A DNA stretch of 64,000 bases, taken from Klebsormidium nitens (lineage: Eukaryota; Streptophyta; Klebsormidiophyceae; Klebsormidiales; Klebsormidiaceae). Both the position numbers and the translations under genes were made by a program. The first letter of the stretch is position 1, and every line of letters begins with the position of its first letter. Positions 42,019 through 53,691 of this stretch are shown piece after piece. The notes below the pieces were generated by a model. It did not search any database, had not been told where the DNA came from, and worked only from the letters and a program-made list of their open reading frames with translations. Location: the NCBI GenBank assembly GCA_000708835.1, contig DF237002.1, positions 2,321 through 66,320 of the forward strand. Direction: 5' to 3'.

Positions 42019-45000
42019 ATGGGGTCCGCTCTGAAATCAAACGGAGAGCAGACCGGTGGGAGGTTGCTGGAGTCCGGAGCTAGGGGGGCTGATATGCCGG
42101 TGAAATTGAGCCCCCCGAATGAGATTCCAGCCCAGGAGGAGAAGCCCGGGTCGCCGGAAAGGGTCTCGTTCAAGAAGAAGGTTGAAGAGTGGGAGCGGCG
42201 GCTTGGTGCTAGAAAGGGGCTTGTAGCATCTGGCGCAGGGTTTGCAGTAACCAACGAGCGGTTGACAGAAGAGGTGGTGTCAAACGGGCGCGGTGAGGCC
42301 GCACGGAAGGATTTTGACACCGGACTTGACGATAAGGAGACGACCGCTCAGCGGACAACTGGTGTCTCTGATACTAGAGGGTTGTACCCAACTAATGACG
42401 TTTCGGCGTCAGAGGAAGAAGAAGGGTTTTCCGGCGTCGCTCCTTCTGCACTAGATACAGCAGAGAGTCCCGTAGAGAAGGATGTGACTCTTGCAGAAGT
42501 CCTCGGGACTGAAAACGCTCTGCCAGAAGCAAGTCGCAACAGGAGTGAAGAAGTAAGTGGATGGGTTGAGGAGCGGCAACAGATTCGGGAAGATGGGGGA
42601 GATCCGGTTCCGCTTAACGGAACGTGGAAGGATAAGAGCGGAAGAGCGGAAGAAGCGAAGAAGGCTGCGGATAGTAGCATTTCAACTCTCAGAGGGGGGG
42701 CGTTGTGGAAACCAAACCCGGCGATGCACAGCGACCTGACTGTGCAGGTAAGCGTGGGGATACCGCGCTACACTTTTCTTTAAAAACCCTTCATGGCTTT
42801 CAATCAATAAGGGCTTTTCAAACAGTCTCTTCATGGGTATCTGCCGGTAAAGGCGAAACATGACGGCGAGTTGCTCTATATTCAATGAGAGTTTTTTCCA
42901 ACATTGACTCTGCTTTCGGAAGGTAAAATCGATCAAAAACAGGTCCCACAAAGCTCTGACGCACGTCAGAAACGGAGGCTCAGGCGAAGCTGTCTGCGTA
43001 CGAGACTGATCTCCAAGGCAGGATTCTTTCTTTATCTACTCCCCCACAATATCACCATGTTCGACTAAGGACGGCACCGCTCTCGGAACGTGATCTCGTA
43101 GACGTCATCAATCAGCGGATCGCAAAGTACTGATTGATCGTACAAGTATCTGCCATCTTGCCCGGTACGCTTAGCGTGTTCCTTTCCTACCGCAGGTCGA
43201 GAGTGCCTCCTTCCAGCTTCACAAGTCCGCGATGTGCGCGCGCAGCGGCCTGCTGGCAAGGCTGACGTCAGGGCGGCCCCATGTGGAGCGGACACGTGTC
43301 ACGCTCGCGGACCTGCCAGGGGGCGAGAAGACGTAAGCACATTCCGCATTATATGAAATTCATCCAGGTGTGTCATTCACAACCCAAGAGGGAATTCTTT
43401 GCGCAATCTCTTACAAGCCAAGGCCGACGCAATGAGTTTGATAACGGCGTTGTGTAGCGAAACAGTCGTGAACGACCAATGCTTTTGATAACCGCAGATT
43501 GAAGTCTGCAGAGTGATCAAAGATGGCGTCACAAATTGTCCCTCAGCACGTCTTCAGCCTGTCGTTCCTCGTTCTACGATGCGCAGATATATTCCCAAAC
43601 ATCACTTACCAAAACGTGATGATGTCAAGAAGCATCTCCATGACTTACAACGTCAGTACTTCATTCCAGACCTCTCCCTTGTTCCCAGCTTCGAGCTGGT
43701 GGTCCGCTTCTGCTACGGCGAGCGCCTGCACATGTCCTCGGGGAACATCGCCGGGCTGCGCCAGTGTGTCGACGACCCAACTCACCATTGAAAGCCCAGA
43801 TTCGTACGAGTCTGTTTGCAACGCGTCGATTCAGTCCGTCACTCTAAAATGTTTTCCAACCCGCCCTTGTTCCGCAGCTTCGAACTGGTTGTGCGCTTTT
43901 GCTACGGCGAGCGCCTCCACATGTCTCCGGGGAACATCGCCGGGCTGCGCTACGCGGCCGCGTACCTGGAGATGACCGAAGAGTTCAGCCCCCCCGGCCA
44001 CCTCAATCTGCTCACGCTCACGGAAGCGTTTTTGGACGCCGTCGCGCTGCGGACCATGGCTGACGCGCTGCGCGTCCTGCTGGGCTGCCAGGTGGGAGAA
44101 ATAGTCGCTTTGAGGATCCAGGGTTCTGGGCATAAGTGGTTTCAAGTCGAACAGTGTTGAGGGCGTCACTCCATAGAGGTATCAGTAAAGCTGCAGGGAC
44201 CACATGGCAAGGAGTCGGGTACTTTTAGTCGCTAAACGCAGTGCCACGTAATCAGATTCTCCAGGCTTTTCCGCGCGGAGACCGCCGCGAAACCACGCAG
44301 GTACAAGGTCCTGCTCAGCCGCGAAATGCAATTGCAAAGCGTCAGATATCTTGCGTCTACGGCCGGTTCTCATTTTTAGCTTTGCACGAATCTTGGCGCC
44401 TATTTTACTTGTATTACGGGTCCAAGTAGCAACGGATGAGCGGCAAAGGTGCTGAACGTTGACTGGTTTATGATGGTGGATCGCGTCCATTTTGAAGTTG
44501 TGCCTTCAGCTTGATCCAGCTTTTGCTGGACCAAGAGCGCCAAAAATCGTTTGCACAGTTCGAAACGTGAATCGAACAAATCTGTTCACGCAAAAACTCG
44601 CAACGAAAGAGGAAGGACGAATGTAGCACGACAACCGGTTGCAACAGACTCGAGTGGTTTTCCAATCTTCCAGGCGCTCGGAGAGCCCGCGGAAGCGTGC
44701 GACCTGCCGGGCCGCGCGATGGAAGCGATCGCCGCGCACGTCGCGCGGTTCGGCGTCGAGCACCATTCCCGGGCGCTCCGGCGACAGGACGCCCCTGCGA
44801 CTGAGCCCGAAGCCGCCCCTCCAACCACGCTTGACGCCCCAGCTTCTGATGAACTGCCCAGTGCGGATCTCCGACCGCCTATCCAAACCCCCCCGGTCAA
44901 TACTCTGAGAGAAAAGTGGGTCAGACAGCTGGCGAAGTTGGAGGCCGGTACGTTCGCCAGATTGCTGACGAAGCTCGAGAACTGGGCGGTGGACTACCGC

Positions 45001-48000
45001 TTGGTGGGGGCGCTGATCGTCCTCTACGGACAGAAGGCGCTCCCCGAGCTTTTCTGGCCGGAGAGCCATTTCACATCAGAGGAAAGGGCGACCACTCTAC
45101 AGAGATATCAACCTATAGTGTCGCCCTACGATCTCTCGGCCGATTCGGACGTGCCAGGGACGTTTGAAACGCCGTTGCTGCAAGGAGAAGAGGGCGATTT
45201 TGGCAGGGACCGTACCGCGCAGGAGTACGCGCAGGCGCGGGGTTTGGAGGTTTTGGTCGCCTGCCTGCCCGAGCCGCTGGACGCGATCGGGCCGCGCCCC
45301 GCGTGCGCGCTCCTCGCGGCCGCGCGTCGCCTGTCGGCCCCATTCGCGCTCCAAGACGAACTAGAGGAGCGGATCAGCGCGCAGCTGGCGCTTGTCTCGG
45401 CCGAGGACCTGATTCTAGTTTCGCGCCCGGGGGAGATCGGCAGCGAGACGGATGTAGAATGGGTGCTCCGGATGGTGGCGGCGTTCCTGGAGGGCGCGGC
45501 TTGGCGAGCGCGCGTGGCGCGCGCGGGCGCCTTTGCGGGAGTGGATACGGGCGAGTCTCAGCCTCCAGAAGAAAAGCGTGGAGAGAAGGACTCGCAGGAA
45601 GCGGTCGAGACCCAAATGGTGATTGATGCTGACGTCATTCAAACGCTTGATCATGTCAGCAGGAGAGTCTCGGAAGGGGATGCCACGGCAAAGGCCGCGA
45701 GCGATGTCGGAGAGGACGTTCCGGCCGTTGCGAGCGGAGCGACGGAAAGCGCGCCGGATGAGAAGCCCTCGGCGCCGGGGGGCAAGAAGAACGCCGCGAA
45801 GAGACCCCCCTGGGTGTGGGCGAGTCTCCAGACGCGTAGGCGGCCGAACGTGGCGTCACTCTCGCCGGAGAAGTGCGAGAGCCCGCCGATCGCTGACGTC
45901 ACCAAGCGCCGGGGACGGGCCTGGCGGTTTCGCGGGCGTAAGGCAGGTGGGTTCGACGTCGAAAACTCGACGGCGGGAAGCAAGGAGGCCAAAAGCAGCG
46001 AGATCGAAACTTCGGGCGCGGCAGTGGAGCAGCAGCTCGACTGGGGACTGCTCAAAGGAGCTTCGCCTCATATTCTGCTGGCGGAAAGCAGCCTTTCCGG
46101 CGGAATCAGCCAGCCTTCTACAGAGCCCAGATCAGAGAAGAGCGCGCCGGAGTCGAGCAGCGTTGAAGAAGGGTCGACGGAGTTTGCGGAGGCGCAATCA
46201 GGCGACCACCTGAGTGCGTCGGCTGCCCCAAAGGTCGCCGGCAAAGTCTGGTATAAGGAGCCGGCGGAAACCTACAGGGGGCTTCAGCGCTATCCCCGGC
46301 TTACTGACGAAGACGAATCGGAGGAGCTTTACGTTCAAGCAATATCAGGGGAGTCTGACACCGCGACCGGAACCCAGCCCGAGGGGAAAGCCGGCTTCAC
46401 CGCTTTCTCAGAAGATCACCCCGAGACTGAGTGGGTCGATAACGGCGGTGAAAATAATGTCGCGGTGCCAAGATTGGCGCCTTTCATTCTTCCGGAGAGC
46501 TCTCCCCCTAGATACAGCATCCCGCTCACCTCCATCCAGCTCCCGCGCGCGGGCCCCGGCGCGGCCGCGAGGGAGATTTTGGAGGGTTTGGAGGCGGCCG
46601 CGGCGCCGAGCCGATCGGAGTTAATGGCTCTGAGCGCGATTCTGGACGAGTACCTGAGAACGGTTGCAGAGGATCCGGAACTAGATGTGGATGCGTTCTG
46701 CGCGCTCGCGACGTGCCTTCCCGGCGACGCTCGCCCGGAGGACGACGGGCTGTACGTCGCCCTGGTCACGTTTCTGACGGTGAGTCCGACCGGAAGCATT
46801 GCTGCATAATAGATCTTTTCTTCCCGGCAATGAATCGAAAACTTTCTGAAGGCCGCGGAGCTGAAATGAGGTCAAGAGTTTGTTGAACGTGGGAAGGAAC
46901 GAGTGCGTTCAGAAGCTCATCAGCACCTTCTAAGGATCGTGTCCTAGTCGAACCGTTGCTTGTCTGATTGCGTCGAGCTCCTTTTCTCACTTGGTAGGTC
47001 CGAACATTCGCTCAGGGCTCTAGCATACGAAACAAAAACAAAGGTTTGCAACGAATTGAAGAGGTCTTACACACGTCCTGCACGTGGGTCTTCAGATTTA
47101 AGACCATTCGCGGATCGGTCAACAATCCAAAAGCATTTCAAGCACCCCCGCAGGCGCAGAAAGATCTTCACGTCTCTTCCTCTCCTTCTGAATCCAGAAA
47201 CCAAACGCTTTTTCCCCCTCTCCCAGGCCCATCCCACCCTCTCGCAGCGCGACGAGTTTCTGCTCTGCCGCTGCGTGGATTGGGCCAAGCTGTCCGAGGC
47301 CGCGCGCGAGGACGCGGCCGCGATTGACGTCATCCCCGACCACGCGCGCATGAAGGTCAACCCTCACCCTGATGCCTTGGGATTTAAAAAGAATATTGCA
47401 CGCGCCATCTTGATCTGCGAAAGCGGCTCTTTGAACATTGGCTCTGGTGGAGAAGGAAAAACTCCCACGAACTTGTGTAACCAGCTTTGCTTGTTCCGTG
47501 CAGTGTAGGTTGCGACATGCGGAACAAACTTAGAGTGACAACGGTTGCAACAATCATTGTGTGAAATAAGAATCCAAACGCATACTTCCTTACGAGCGCA
47601 GGTGCTTGTCATCGAGAAACGGAACTTGAAGGAGAAGCTTCTGCGCGCGCTTGCCACGGGGTCGGCGGAGGGGAACCCAAGCGAGCCACGTCTCAAGATT
47701 TGGGAGCAATCAGATGAGGTGACCAAAGGGTGTCATCTGCGCTGCAAACCAGTCTACCCAAGCTTGTGCTGGCATCAGCCGCGCAAACATTCCGGTTCTC
47801 AAGACGTCCTCAAAGCACGTGAATGATGTATCTGGTTGTCTTGGGGTGACTTTACCTGCTTTGAACAGGGCGTAGACCGACGTTAAAGAGATCCGGAGTC
47901 GTAAAATTTTTGCATGTGGAAAGCCATTGCAAAACTGGAGAATTGTAAGCGTTACGTAAACACCTTTGTCTTTCGTCTCTTTGCACCTTTTCAGTGTCCA

Positions 48001-49084
48001 AGTAGCCGTTTGAGAATTCTAACTCTTCACGATCGCCGCTTCGATCGTTGTCTATGGCTTGCCTTGAACCCTCAATATATTTAAGATGACACTGTTCCCG
48101 CCCCCCTCCCAGCTGCGCTTCTTGGATCTGCGAACTGCGGCGGCTGAGGCCTTGTACAACGACATGAATCCATCCCTTTTGGCCATTCAGGCAAGCACCG
48201 ATGCTGCCTTCTCAAGCCTTGCCGCTCTTAGAAAGATGCTCTTGACTGGTTGCACAGAGAGAGCGCAGCCGGAAGAAGGACTTATCTCTTCAAAACATCT
48301 GTGAAATGTAGTTTCTTCTCGATCAAGATTTACCAGCCATGGCCAGGCGGGAGTACAAAATCGATGTCCACCGGACATGAGGCATTGAATATACAGAGTC
48401 TCAGCCAATCTGTTAGGAGCCTTTCGCAGCTTCAAACCGACACGAGACGCTTGTCTTTGAACACGTGGGTTCAGGGTTTGGCCGCGGCGACAGAAGCGGC
48501 GGGCGGCCCCGGGCTGCGCGTCGTCAAAGAGTGCGCGGAGCTGAAGCGCGAGCACCAGCGCCTCGCGATCGAGGTGAGAAATGCCGCGCCCCTGTTCTGC
48601 TCGTCTAGTCTAGTAGATAGTAGGTAGTATAGTCTCTCATCATTCGTGTATGTGCCTTCAAGACCGCTTTTCGGCTCAAGAATATCATTCTCCATGTGTG
48701 CCGCATTTGTATGGTGATTCCCTTTATCGGGGCGCATTTCTGGGCTCTGCGCTTTCCCATGGGTTTGGCTTTCTTGTCACCTCTATCAGGCACAGCAAAG
48801 TCTCCGAAAAAGGGAAACGCATCGCGATTTTTTCAACGTTTTTCAATGAGATAGAAAGCCTGCGGTGGCCGAGACCGCCCCGACTGTGACGTTCGTTCCG
48901 TTCCACTAAGGTTGTCTCTCCTTTCTCTTTTCTGCAGGGGGCACTGGTGAAGATGCGGCTCGCGGAACTAGAGCGAGATCATTTTGAGCTCATTCAGGAA
49001 CGGAGCCAACGGCTCGGCGGCTTCTTGGGCTGCTTCGGGTGTACGCGCAGGTCGGCTGATGTCAGCAAGTTGGACGAAGAATAA
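42019..49084 (+). CDS. NPH3-family BTB/POZ protein with very long central insertion
   Basis: Nine exons: 42019-42747, 43196-43332, 43878-44091, 44674-46779, 47227-47355, 47602-47718, 48113-48190, 48475-48573, 48938-49084. Phases match, 1251 aa, about twice the usual 600. Plant NPH3/RPT2 proteins are BTB adaptors for CUL3 ubiquitin ligases in phototropin signalling at the plasma membrane. Residues 1-237 are a disordered, charged extension. The BTB domain (about 238-345) has DLTVQVESASFQLHK and FELVVRFCYGERLHMSPGNIAGLRYAAAYLEM. The NPH3 domain begins ALGEPAEACDLPGRAMEAIA, and its late part has DGLYVALVTFLTAHPTLS then LLCRCVDWAKLSEAAREDAAA. Between them lie some 350 disordered residues (about 640-1000). 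The tail is a coiled coil ending GGFLGCFGC. The intron after 48190 uses a GC donor (CAG|GCAAGC). A light-signalling role is inference from family. Confidence 0.9.
43689..43950 (+). repeat. Tandem partial duplication of a BTB exon
   Basis: The first 73 bases of exon 43878-44091 (acceptor, then codons for FELVVRFCYGERLHM...GNIAGLR) are also present at 43689-43761, a 189-bp period, with a working-looking acceptor TTGTTCCCAG. The upstream copy continues into unrelated sequence and a stop at about 43790, so splicing to it would truncate the protein inside the BTB domain. Confidence 0.9.
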
Positions 49085-50257
49085 CGGCTGCGGGCGCAAG
49101 CAAGCGCCCTAGATAGCTGGCTGTAGCTTAATAGGAAGATATGTGCACTTAGGCAATGTGAGGGTTTCTGATCATACATGGATTTGCAAACTTGTCTTAG
49201 ACAGCGAATTGGCATTCAACAGACTTCCCAAAAACCAGAAACCTGCCGTAGACGCGTTGTTTCAATTGTTTGGCTAGCTAGTCACCGCGGTTTTCAAGAT
49301 TAACGGCAAGTTGGACTGCCCATCATTTTCAATACTAGGCATTCACATACATTCCATTATCGGAGTAATGATGATGTTCTGCGCAAAACTTATCTCAAGT
49401 TAATGGTAAAACTCTGGTGGTCTCATCCTTTCTGTCGAAGAGCTAGATCAATCAGCCTTATTAGTTCACCATCTTGCAATACTTTCAATCATGCATGCAA
49501 TTGAATTCCTCCTTCAACCGACGTATCTGAGACTCACTTTCAAACGGGTGCCTGCAAGCAACATGTTGATTGCACATTACCAACGAGGTTCGCCATGCCA
49601 GTACATGATGCAAGATTTTTGGATTTCATAACGGGGAGCGTTAAAACGACTTTCCATAACCAGAGTTGCATTGGCACTCTTTGAAGTATACGCACGATGC
49701 ACTATGGAACGGAGACGGTGCCCAGACGGTGCGCCCCAGGGTACTCGCGCCAGCCTGGCCGGGGCGCCTAAGCGCGGACGCGGCCGCGCGTCTGCACGGG
49801 AGCGCGCGCGCGAGGCCGCGCTTGACAGCGCTTGAAGCTGCTGCATGGGTCTCGACGAGCCAGATTCAGTGGAAGCTGAAAGCTCGGAAAAGGCATTTCG
49901 AAGGATGACGATGCGCGCTTTGTCACGAGGCTACATTGGGCACTCTTAACATGTTGTGCTCTTGAATTCAGAGCGACACAGACAAATGTATTGGACGAAC
50001 GAAAGTGGAACTTGGTATTTGAAGGTGTTAGAGACGAATCAGGCTCACTTTATGGTTTTAAAAGACCACCACCTCCAAAGGCGCTCGGCGCGCGAGTTTC
50101 TAATGCATCTGATCTCCTGCGACGGAACCATCTTCTTTGCTTCGTGGCTTAAGCACCTCTCCCTGATTTGCCTATAAACTCACGCATTGCCAGAACTCTG
50201 CGCAAGCAGTCAGGAGCCACCAGAAGAGGCATTCCAACGGCATTCTTCCAAGCAGAG
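49085..50257. other. Intergenic, no gene recognised
   Basis: This holds the 3' UTR of the NPH3-type gene and the promoter region of the coiled-coil gene. A GC-rich patch at about 49720-49840 gives overlapping frames on both strands (Arg/Ala-rich) without splice-linked partners or motifs. Confidence 0.5.
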
Positions 50258-52733
50258 ATGGCGTCCCAGGAGCGCTTTGCGAGTGGCTCCGGAAGCTACC
50301 AGAGCGCGCGCACGAAGGGCAAGACCATCACGGTGATTGCCGCTGAGGACGAGGTCATGCAGGCGGTTGTGGAAGAGGGAGGGGTGAGCTGGCCCAATCA
50401 TATGCTGACACGTGTTATTTGTCTCTGAGAATAATGTAGCCCCTCTCTTTCTCCTCGGTGCCCACCTTCCTCCGCCTGCATTGTCCACAGGTAGCTGCTC
50501 TGCTTGACTGCTCATTATTGGTGGAACTCTTACAGCTTCATTTCCTGTCTGAGCTTCCAGGCTGTGCGTTCGTGTTTGCATGCCCCAGTAATGGAAGATA
50601 GATGCTGGTGCTCTGTGCGGCAATCCGAGTCCTTGTTGAGAGACAGTGGAATCTGAGACTAAGATTTGGTTTCAGACAGAATAAGGAGGCATAATCCCAT
50701 GTGATGGCAAGATCCAAATCTAGCAGCCATTTTGCTCGATAGGCATAGCAAAAGTCCTATTATCCTCTCATCCAACAAAGAACCTTCACACTATGGAAGG
50801 GTGTGTTTTTGTAATTCTATGTGGGTTTCGTAGCACACTGGACTCCAGCAAAACAAAATAACCTTTCCCCGCCAGAACCCTATGACGATACTCCATCCAC
50901 TGCATCGAGACTGAGACTCCACATTTTCATCCTGTCTCCGCTTTTCGAAATCTAGCAGAAAGTGGAGACAGAAGACCGGGTTGATTGGGCTCGTCTCTCA
51001 GAGGTGTTTTTCTTTCAGATGCAAAGCGAGGACTTCCAAGGGGAAAAGATGCAGGAGATCCAGGCCCTCGCGGTGGAGTATGAGACAGCGGAGATCCTGA
51101 AGGTAAGATATATTCGATCGGTTGACCAAATTCAGTCCGAGCTCTTTGACGGGCTTGGGGCAGTCCCTCAAGGAGACGAGGCACGACTTCTAACAGCGGT
51201 GTCTCACCGTGACGTGAATTAATTAGGAACTGCGTCAGTACGAAAGCAGCTGGAATACTCTCGGAAGCAACAGGAATCCTGTAATAGGTTGTCGAAGCAG
51301 AATCGAGTCAACTCGTTCGCTCAGGATCTCGAAGAGACCAATTCCGAGTGGCCCACGGCACTCGGAGTTTCTCCGGACTTCAACGACGCACTCTCAGCTT
51401 TTGAGCGTGCATCATATGACAGCCCGCAGTTGCATTTCAATCATGATGTATTCTGCCTTGGTTGCAAAATCGAATCGTCTTCTTCCAACCACCCCCGTCG
51501 TTCGGATGCAGAATTGGGCGTCTTTTTTAGTTTTGTTCTTGGGTTTCAAGGCAACAGCCCTTCTTACTCGCTTCGCCCCCACAAAACCAGAACTGACTTG
51601 CACCCGTTCTGGCATTCGGTTGTGACGCAGGCGGAAGCGACCCTGCGGAATCTGTACGCGGAAGCCGTCGCGCGCGAGCGCGAGGCGCAGATCGAGGCCG
51701 CGGAAGAGGAGACGCGCGTGCTGGAGGAGGTCGAGCGGATGATCAACGAGGTCAGACGCCACGTGGCACAAGCGCAACCTTGCGGAGCTGTCATTCGTGG
51801 TTCTTCAAATCTTTTGTGCTTAAAGAAGCCATGATGAAGAGCCCTTTCGCCCTCGTGGTTTTCGAATGGCCTTTTGGTCCTGCAAATGCCGACATGTTAT
51901 TCGAGTCCAAGTAGGAACTGGTCTGAGCACATTGACTCTGGTGGGTCAAGCGCCATCATTTGCGGTTTCCGATCTATCGCGTCGGTAAATTTTCCGTGGT
52001 CGTACCCCGCTTTTATAAGCAGCCCGCATGTATCATGGGTGAGCGGACCAATGCGCGAAAGGAGAAAGTCCAGAACAATCTGGAGACGCACGGATCCCTC
52101 CTAGGGGAGATTTGATTTCACAAGTGCGGTCTCATCTGTTCAGGCGCGCGAGAAGAAGGTGGATTTCCAGCGGCGCACGCACGAAGAGGCCAAGGAGAAA
52201 GTGCGCGAGGCGCAGGCAACCCGCGAGAGGGAAATCGCCGCGGGTAAGACGCCCGCGGAACTGTCCTCTTTCATATGCTGCGACTGCGCCGGAGTTACTC
52301 ATCATTCTGACACGTGGTTTCGTTTACGAGGGGTCGAAGCCAGCCGGCGCTTAATTGAAGGAGAAGGAAAGGGATGAAGTGGAGAAGTACAAGGTTCGTC
52401 ATTTGGGCCGCCAGACTTTGGGAGTCCGGTCCGCTTTTCATACTTCATTTTCAGACTCACCTTGCCGACCGACCGCCTTCGCAGACCAGCTTTGCTTCAA
52501 ATCTGACTGTCTTAATGCAGAGCGCGTCTGACGAGACAGCGATCTTAAACGCAGACCCAAAAGCTGGAAACCTTTTGCTGAGCGGATTGTCTGTGCGCGC
52601 TCACCTTGCAGCTCAGCGGCGGGCGAACGAGCTGGTGTCGAGCGTCCTCAAAAACCGGCCCCTCATCTGGGAGGAGCCGCCGACTATGCAAGAACAGGCG
52701 TCGGACCAGCCGAGCCCACGTTCGGGGGCGTAA
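50258..52733 (+). CDS. Small coiled-coil protein of unknown function
   Basis: Six exons: 50258-50383, 50959-51003, 51019-51102, 51631-51750, 52144-52243 and 52612-52733. Phases are 0,0,0,0,1 and the product is 198 aa. The first intron-free block begins MASQERFASGSGSYQSARTK. The rest is almost entirely helical and charged: residues about 58-85 (EDFQGEKMQEIQALAVEYETAEILK), 86-125 (LRNLYAEAVAREREAQIEAAEEE) and 126-170 (QRRTHEEAKEKVREAQATRERE), then QRRANELVSSVLKNRPLIWEEPP. I do not recognise the family. The second and third exons are separated by only 15 bases (GTGTTTTTCTTTCAG), too short for an intron. They may therefore be one exon read through (phase stays open, adding VFFFQ), and the protein would then be 203 aa. 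It could be a cytoskeletal or complex-scaffold subunit, but nothing in the sequence decides this. Confidence 0.7.
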
Positions 52734-53691
52734 CGATCGGCTTAATAACAGAAAATCGCTTTAATTGTCATGGAAAAGTTAAGGCTAGAAACTTGTTGCT
52801 GCTCTTGAGTAGCTGTCGGCATGGGCGCCCGGCCTTCCATGTATGTATTACGTTGAAAGAAGTTGAAACTTCTCGGGCAGAGAAGATCATTGAGCCCCGC
52901 CAATATGCTCAATATGCTTTGCCACTTCTCGAGCGAAATGAAGATTGGGAAATAGCGTAACGGTTGTTGCCGATACTGACATCACACAATTTCAGCTTGA
53001 TTCACTGAAGTTTGCCGAGGTCTGATTACCTCCGCTGTCCTTGTATCATGTTTAGCTATATTCTGCCCTGCAGATAAGAGACGGCAGAAAGTTTCATTTG
53101 ACTATGGCAAGCAGTATGCCTGCGATCGTGGAAAGCACACGTGTGTTCATCCAGTCTTGATGATCTCGACACTGAGTATACCCAAATGCCTGCATCATGC
53201 ATTCTCATCGAATAACATGGAAGCCTGTCATTATTCAACCATGCAGCCAGTGGATCAAGATTCAACAATCAAACCAATAGAATCATCGTTAGGGGACTTT
53301 AGCACTTGTTGATGCGGATGTCAATGTGGATCATCAGCACATCAGCACATTAGCAACGACAAGATGCACTAGTCTTTAGCAATTGCACAAACATGAAAAG
53401 GCAAGACTCAGAAGCGCAAGAACATTCTAGCCGTGCAATTTGGCCCGGCGTACTGCTACCAAAAGTGACAGCGGTACGTACTGTCAGTTGTATGGCTTCA
53501 AAGTGTGCGACTGCCTATATCAAGTGCACTTTTGGCCGTACTCAAAGCTGCTGCTTCGTATTTCATAAAAGCAGCCCAGTCTTCTTTTAACACCCATTGC
53601 AATTTCCGCGGAATTTCTGCACGCCACTTGATTGTACTCATGACTAGACGTCTGTGCGTCGAACTTATTATGTAGATATTTGCAATGATCC
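52734..53691. other. Convergent intergenic region, no gene recognised
   Basis: This holds the 3' UTRs of the coiled-coil gene (+) and the MYND gene (-). A short ATCAGCAC repeat occurs at about 53333-53350. No other structure was seen. Confidence 0.55.

Noticed and set aside
43689-43790. First BTB exon copy as the normal exon
   Set aside because: It ends in a stop and lacks the rest of the BTB domain; the 43878 copy continues through the conserved sequence.
44506-46799. Long minus-strand ORFs opposite the NPH3 exon
   Set aside because: GC-rich codon bias of the plus-strand exon opens the reverse frames; none has motifs or splice context.
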